Shown: piece after piece, positions 6,902 to 10,180 of the stretch
Numbering within the stretch: the first letter of the stretch is position 1
Layout: the number at the start of each line of letters is the position of its first letter
Assembly (NCBI RefSeq): GCF_041749095.1
Contig: NZ_JBGTCA010000178.1
Coordinates: 1-10,180 of the forward strand
DNA: 10,180 bases
Source: Aquiflexum sp041749095
GTDB lineage: Bacteria; Bacteroidota; Bacteroidia; Cytophagales; Cyclobacteriaceae
Direction of reading: 5' to 3'
Made by a program: the position numbers and the translations under genes
The notes under the pieces: model-generated
What the model saw: only the letters and a program-made list of their open reading frames with translations
Told to the model about the DNA's origin: nothing
Database searches by the model: none

Positions 6902-9115
6902 TTATAAATCATTTAGGCTATAGTGAGCAAGAAACTCAATCAAAAAAGTAGTCCCTTTGCCGACTTCTGACATTACGCTGATCTCTCCACCATTTGCCTT
7001 TACGATGTCGTAACTTAAGCTCAGGCCTAATCCTGTTCCCTCTCCGGTGGGCTTGGTGGTAAAGAAAGGTTGGAAAATTTTGTCTTTGATCTTATCGGAG
7101 ATTCCGGGTCCGTTGTCAGAGATGGAGATTTTTGCACCCTTTTCCCCGTGAGTATTGGTGTAGAGTGAGGTGGTGAGTGTGAGGGTAGGATATTCACTTT
7201 CCGGCATATCCTCATCATTAGGATTTTTCCTGTTAAGAACATAAAAAGCATTGTTGAAGATATTCAATAAGACCCGTCCGAAATCCTGTTTAATTATTTC
7301 GATTATAGGCAGTTCAGGGTCAAAATCTGTGATCAGTTTAATTTCAGCTTCCTTGTTTTTAGCTTTGAAACTTTGATAGGTCAGATTTAGATATTTTTTT
7401 GCCAGGTCATTCAGGTCAGTAGGCTCCTTTTCACCTGATCTGAACTTACTGTGATCCAACATACTTTGTACAATGGCATCCGCACGCTGTCCGTGGTGTG
7501 TTACTTTTTCAATATTTATTCTGATGTCTCTCAACAATTCATCTTCCAATAGATCATCCTCTGTTTTTCCGGCAGCTTGATTAAGTTTTTGCTGTTTGGC
7601 TCTTATTTCCTGTATCTCTAATATCATATCATAGCTTACTTCCGAGAAATTATTCACAAAATTCAAAGGATTCTTGATTTCATGGGCTACGCCTGCAGTA
7701 AGTTCGCCAAGAGAAGCCATTTTTTCCGAATGGATGAGTTGGGCTTGGGTGGACTTCAATTGGTCCAATGCCAACTCTACCTTTTCCCTTTGGGAGTGAA
7801 TCTCTTCTTTTTGGGATTGGAGTAGCCGGTTGGCTTTTCGTTTGGCCAGGTTGTTCCGGAAAAGGGAAATACTGATAAAAAGAAACATGAACAATCCTGC
7901 AAAAGCAGCAAAAATTACAATCCGTTGATTGGATACCGCTGCATTTTTCAATTCCGTATCTTTTTGGAGCAGTTCTATTTCAGCTTCCTTTTGGCTCAGC
8001 TCAAATTCAAACTGAAGCTGCCTGATCATATCTTCTGTACTGGATTTTGCGATTTCCTCCTTGACTGATTTTGCATTGATTTCATTTTCATAAGCAGTTC
8101 TATAATCCCCGACCAATGCAAACAATTCTGATAAGCCTTCATAAGCATCCTTTAATTCATTTTTGGCATCGACTTCTGCAGCAATAATTCTTGCCCTTTC
8201 CAATGATCTGATAGCTTGCTGGTAATCTCCCAGTTTTTTTTGGGTTTTTGCATAGCCGATAAGACTTTGGGTCAATTCAAATTTGGCTTCCAGTTTTTCA
8301 GAGATACCCAAGGCCCTTCGATGGTAACTGTATGCAGTTTCGAATTCGTCCAAGGCACCATATATTTCTCCCATTTGTGTAAGAGGAAAAGTTGCATCAA
8401 TGGTGCCGTCGCAAAGTTCCAAAGCCACTTGATGGTAGTGCAAGGCAGAATCATATTTTAATTCCAAAAAGTAAATTTCTCCAATATTCATGGCTACTGT
8501 TGGGATGCCATCTTCATAATCGATTTCCTCAAAGACTTCCAGGGCCTTTTTATATGAATCCAATGCATCATCAAGTGTACTTTCGGATTTTTGATAGACT
8601 GTACCAATATTGTTGAAACAAGTTCCTATTCTTCGTTTATCGCCTATTTCTTCAGCAATCTTCAGGGACTGAAAGTGAAATTCCAAAGCTTTGGTACTGT
8701 TTCCCATTCGGTAATAAATGGAGCCCAAGTTGCTTAGGATATTGGCTTCTCCGGCCTTGTCTTTGAGATCCTGATATTCATTAAGCGATTGCCTGAATAT
8801 AAAAATAGCATCCTGAAAATTACCCTGATTGGCCAATGCCCTACCTTGGACATTGTAGGCATCAGCCAGACCCTTTTTGTAATCTATCTTGAGGGCTAAC
8901 AGGATGGCATCATCAAGATAATGGATTGATTGGTTGATGTCCGAATTCATTAATTCCTGGCCTAAATCAATATATGCCCTAACTTTCAAGCTGTCATCTT
9001 CAGTGGACTTGATTACCCACAATAGGCTGTCAGCTTTGGGGGTTTGGGACAGGCAATTCACCGAAGTAAAAATGATGAATAAAAATAAAATTAGAATAAA
9101 CCTAATAGGTATCAT
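6902..9115 (-). CDS. TPR-containing membrane sensor histidine kinase
   Basis: I chose the ATG at 9115, which gives 737 aa with a clear signal sequence (MIPIRFILILFLFIIFTSVNC). An upstream ATG at 9178 adds 21 residues in front of it and is less likely. Residues of about 30-340 are helical TPR repeats (A.A.YNVQGRALANQGNFQDAIFIF, NLGSIYYRMGNSTKALEFHFQSL, NNIGTVYQ...ALDSYKKALEVF and more), placed in the periplasm. A coiled coil, one membrane helix (about I399-F419) and a second coiled coil follow. The kinase core has phosphoacceptor His478 (AHEIKNPLNFVNNFSEVS), N box (LLNIFNNAFYVLN), G1 (DNGPGIS), F box (FQPFFTTKP) and G2 (GTGLGLSLSYDIV). All key motifs are present, so it should be active. The likely partner is the receiver gene downstream. 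The signal is unknown; TPRs suggest a protein or peptide partner. Upstream lies a decayed toxin gene, so its promoter probably sits in 9116-9190. Confidence 0.93.
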   Translation of the reverse strand: MIPIRFILILFLFIIFTSVNCLSQTPKADSLLWVIKSTEDDSLKVRAYIDLGQELMNSDINQSIHYLDDAILLALKIDYKKGLADAYNVQGRALANQGNFQDAIFIFRQSLNEYQDLKDKAGEANILSNLGSIYYRMGNSTKALEFHFQSLKIAEEIGDKRRIGTCFNNIGTVYQKSESTLDDALDSYKKALEVFEEIDYEDGIPTVAMNIGEIYFLELKYDSALHYHQVALELCDGTIDATFPLTQMGEIYGALDEFETAYSYHRRALGISEKLEAKFELTQSLIGYAKTQKKLGDYQQAIRSLERARIIAAEVDAKNELKDAYEGLSELFALVGDYRTAYENEINAKSVKEEIAKSSTEDMIRQLQFEFELSQKEAEIELLQKDTELKNAAVSNQRIVIFAAFAGLFMFLFISISLFRNNLAKRKANRLLQSQKEEIHSQREKVELALDQLKSTQAQLIHSEKMASLGELTAGVAHEIKNPLNFVNNFSEVSYDMILEIQEIRAKQQKLNQAAGKTEDDLLEDELLRDIRINIEKVTHHGQRADAIVQSMLDHSKFRSGEKEPTDLNDLAKKYLNLTYQSFKAKNKEAEIKLITDFDPELPIIEIIKQDFGRVLLNIFNNAFYVLNRKNPNDEDMPESEYPTLTLTTSLYTNTHGEKGAKISISDNGPGISDKIKDKIFQPFFTTKPTGEGTGLGLSLSYDIVKANGGEISVMSEVGKGTTFLIEFLAHYSLNDL

Positions 9116-9190
9116 TTGACAGTTTATTAATAGAGGAGATCCGTTATCGATAACTCTTATTTCACTTATTTTGTCCAAACTTTCTGTTTT

Positions 9191-9555
9191 TTATTTCAGC
9201 GATTGAATATAATCATCAAGACCGGATAAATTTTGTTGATCACTGATTTTCATTTGATTTTGTTGTGGAAACTGATTTTTGATCCGAAAAAGACTATCAA
9301 AAGTCGCATGGAATTACAGCAAGAAAGCTCAATCTTATTATTGATGATTGGCGAAGCCCAGTCTGAAGAAAATTCTTGTCGTTTGTGTCTAATAGTTCTT
9401 CGAATCCATTTATAAATTGGTGCATTTGGGTAGAAATGCCACAAACCAAAAAATCATTATATCCTGTCAACTTCTTCAATAAACAATACAGGTCTTAGCT
9501 TAATGCTTCCGTCACTTTGAAGTAGATGGGTCAATACGATTTCCCCTTCTTTCAT
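9191..9555 (-). pseudogene. MazF/PemK-type toxin gene, frameshifted twice
   Basis: From ATG at 9555 the frame reads MKEGEIVLTHLLQSDGSIKL then RPVL, the N-terminus of a PemK/MazF-like mRNA interferase with the conserved RP motif. It stops early (EEVDRI, stop). The family-like sequence continues in another frame from 9479 (LKKLTGYNDFLVCGISTQ...SIIRLSFLAVIP). Dropping one base near 9480 joins them as RPVLFLKKLTGYNDF. That frame stops at 9297, but dropping one T from the run at 9299-9302 opens a final 35-residue tail ending ISDQQNLSGLDDYIQSLK at TAA 9193-9191. The repaired gene is 363 bases, coding 120 aa, close to the usual 105-120 aa for the family. The second repair is less certain because the tail is only loosely family-like. 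Its start overlaps the antitoxin stop (ATGA). A sequencing error could mimic either shift. As read, no functional toxin is made. Confidence 0.8.
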
Positions 9556-9782
9556 GATTGATAATCAGGATTAGGCTCTTTAACCATATTTATAGAATAA
9601 TCGGGTTCATTGTCATCATAAGCAGATGATAGCGACCTGCCTGAAAATTGATACCATTCATTTTGTTCGTTATCTTCCAATAATATCAACAATTTCACTT
9701 TTTGGTTTTTTATTTTGGGAAGATGGTCAATTTTAAGTTCACCTTTTTCATCAAATGAAGCTGTGGTTTTTATTGCACGCAT
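9552..9782 (-). CDS. Antitoxin-like small protein upstream of the toxin remnant
   Basis: The 76-aa protein has an N-terminal beta-rich part (IKTTASFDEKGELKIDHLP then KIKNQKVKLLILLED) resembling AbrB-like or similar small antitoxin domains. The acidic tail (WYQFSGRSLSSAYDDNEPDYS ending KEPNPDYQS) is typical of the part that wraps a toxin. I assign it mainly from position: it directly precedes a MazF/PemK-like gene with an ATGA overlap, the classic translationally coupled antitoxin-toxin arrangement. The frame is intact although the toxin is broken, leaving an orphan antitoxin that could still bind its own promoter or neutralise a related toxin elsewhere. It starts 31 bases after the upstream kinase stop, so it may be read from that transcript or from a promoter inside the kinase gene. 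Confidence 0.8.
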   Translation of the reverse strand: MRAIKTTASFDEKGELKIDHLPKIKNQKVKLLILLEDNEQNEWYQFSGRSLSSAYDDNEPDYSINMVKEPNPDYQS

Positions 9783-9813
9783 AATTTAGTATTTTAATAA
9801 AGTTACATTTATT

Positions 9814-10180
9814 CTAAGCATTCGGCAAATCAATAACAAATAAACAGCCATTCCCATCCAAATTTTCCACCCTAATCTCCCCCCCATGTGCCTTCACAAT
9901 ATCATAACTTAAACTCAATCCCAGTCCAGTTCCCTGACCTGTAGGTTTGGTAGTGAAGAAAGGCTGGAAGATTTTGTCTTTGATGGCGTCGGGGATGCCG
10001 GGACCGTTGTCTTGGATGGAGATTTCGACCCACTTCCCGTCGCTACCCCCAGCCCCTAAAGGGGAGCCCTCCCACAGCTTGGTGGTGACGATTACCAGTG
10101 GCTTAAAACCCTCCAAGGGTTCCAAACCCTTGGAGGGTTGTTGGTTGGTGGCCTGAAAAGCATTATTGATAATATTCAAC
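9814..10180 (-). CDS. C-terminal fragment of a sensor histidine kinase (starts outside window)
   Basis: The visible 121 residues begin inside the N box (LNIINNAFQA) and include G1 (DNGPGIPDAIKDKIFQPFF), TTKPTGQGTGLGLSLSYDIV (G2) and a short end (FVIDLPNA, TAG stop at 9816-9814). The gene continues beyond the right edge, so its sensor part and phosphoacceptor His are not seen. Codons around G1 match the propeller kinase at the left edge in 73 of 80 aligned bases, so the two are close paralogs in this module. Between the N and G1 boxes, an extra segment (KGLEPLEGFKPL ... EGSPLGAGGSDG) is encoded by two palindromic repeats (10107-10139 and 10053-10064). The ATP-binding residues seem complete, so it is probably functional. 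Confidence 0.92.
   Translation of the reverse strand, partial: LNIINNAFQATNQQPSKGLEPLEGFKPLVIVTTKLWEGSPLGAGGSDGKWVEISIQDNGPGIPDAIKDKIFQPFFTTKPTGQGTGLGLSLSYDIVKAHGGEIRVENLDGNGCLFVIDLPNA
10053..10064. repeat. Short palindrome CCCCTAAAGGGG inside the partial kinase gene
   Basis: CCCCT-AA-AGGGG sits in a GC-rich context that on the minus strand reads GGGCTCCCCTTTAGGGGCTG, similar to a palindrome I recognise as widely dispersed in Bacteroidota genomes. It is in frame and encodes SPLGAGG. It lies next to a larger palindrome at 10107-10139, so the two probably form one composite inserted region. Confidence 0.65.
10107..10139. repeat. Perfect 15-bp inverted repeat with 3-base loop inside the partial kinase gene
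   Basis: The arms AACCCTCCAAGGGTT (10107-10121) and AACCCTTGGAGGGTT (10125-10139) are perfect complements around CCA. Each arm is itself a small hairpin (AACCCT-CCA-AGGGTT and AACCCT-TGG-AGGGTT), so the element is a nested palindrome. It is read in frame as about NQQPSKGLEPLEGFK, immediately after the N box NNAFQAT. Confidence 0.88.

Noticed and set aside
9116..9178. Extended N-terminus of the TPR kinase from ATG 9178
   Set aside because: The extra 21 residues precede a good signal sequence that has its own Met at 9115, so a longer start would bury the signal peptide. A weak -7-like element (AAAGTTTG at 9183-9176) also argues for a start downstream, but it is too poor to annotate.
9191..9555. 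Programmed ribosomal frameshifting as the explanation for the split toxin
   Set aside because: Two separate shifts would be needed. No classical slippery heptamer with a downstream structure was seen at either site, and this family is not known to me to use frameshifting.
1..10180. CRISPR arrays, tRNA or rRNA genes, and insertion sequences with transposases
   Set aside because: No regularly spaced direct repeats, tRNA-like cloverleaf, rRNA segment or transposase-like protein was recognised on either strand.

Overview
The window looks like a chromosomal segment from a Bacteroidota bacterium, probably of the Cytophagia/Cyclobacteriaceae type (Algoriphagus-like; this is an inference). The reasons are moderate GC, no Shine-Dalgarno sequences before the starts, a perfect Bacteroidota-style promoter (TTTG-N19-TAAATTTG), propeller-type and TPR-type sensor kinases with the HE(I)xNPLNFVNNFSEVS phosphoacceptor motif, and GC-rich palindromic repeats of kinds I associate with this phylum. 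Every supported gene lies on the minus strand, so transcription runs from high to low coordinates.

In transcription order: (1) 10180-9814, the C-terminal ATP-binding part of a histidine kinase whose start is outside the window. (2) 9782-9552, a small antitoxin-like protein overlapping by ATGA with (3) 9555-9191, a MazF/PemK-type toxin gene that two frameshifts appear to have broken. (4) 9115-6902, a periplasmic-TPR sensor histidine kinase. (5) 6583-6188, a stand-alone CheY-like receiver. (6) 5857-3650, a predicted outer lipoprotein with a carboxypeptidase-regulatory-like domain, one CxxCH heme motif and a Vgb-like propeller. (7) 3374 to beyond position 1, a giant two-component propeller (Reg_prop/Y_Y_Y) sensor kinase that runs off the left edge.

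The three kinases share a nearly interchangeable catalytic module: about 91% nucleotide identity between the left-edge and right-edge copies over 80 bases around the G1 box, and about 82% to the middle one. Their sensor parts differ (propeller, TPR, unknown). The single-domain receiver is the only response regulator in view, so at least the TPR kinase probably signals through it.

The most unusual signal is that two of the three kinases carry a GC-rich palindromic repeat inside the coding sequence, in frame, at the same protein loop between the N box and the G1 box. The repeats belong to different families. A third repeat, a heptamer tandem, sits in the DHp helix-loop-helix turn of the propeller kinase. 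Together they suggest that mobile or REP-like palindromes are repeatedly tolerated at permissive loops of a kinase family.

A second notable signal is a perfect FNR-type box (TTGAT-N4-ATCAA) upstream of the heme lipoprotein gene, hinting at oxygen- or redox-linked control. The gaps at 3375-3649, 5858-6187 and 6584-6901 hold promoters, hairpins and AT-rich DNA, with no convincing additional genes.
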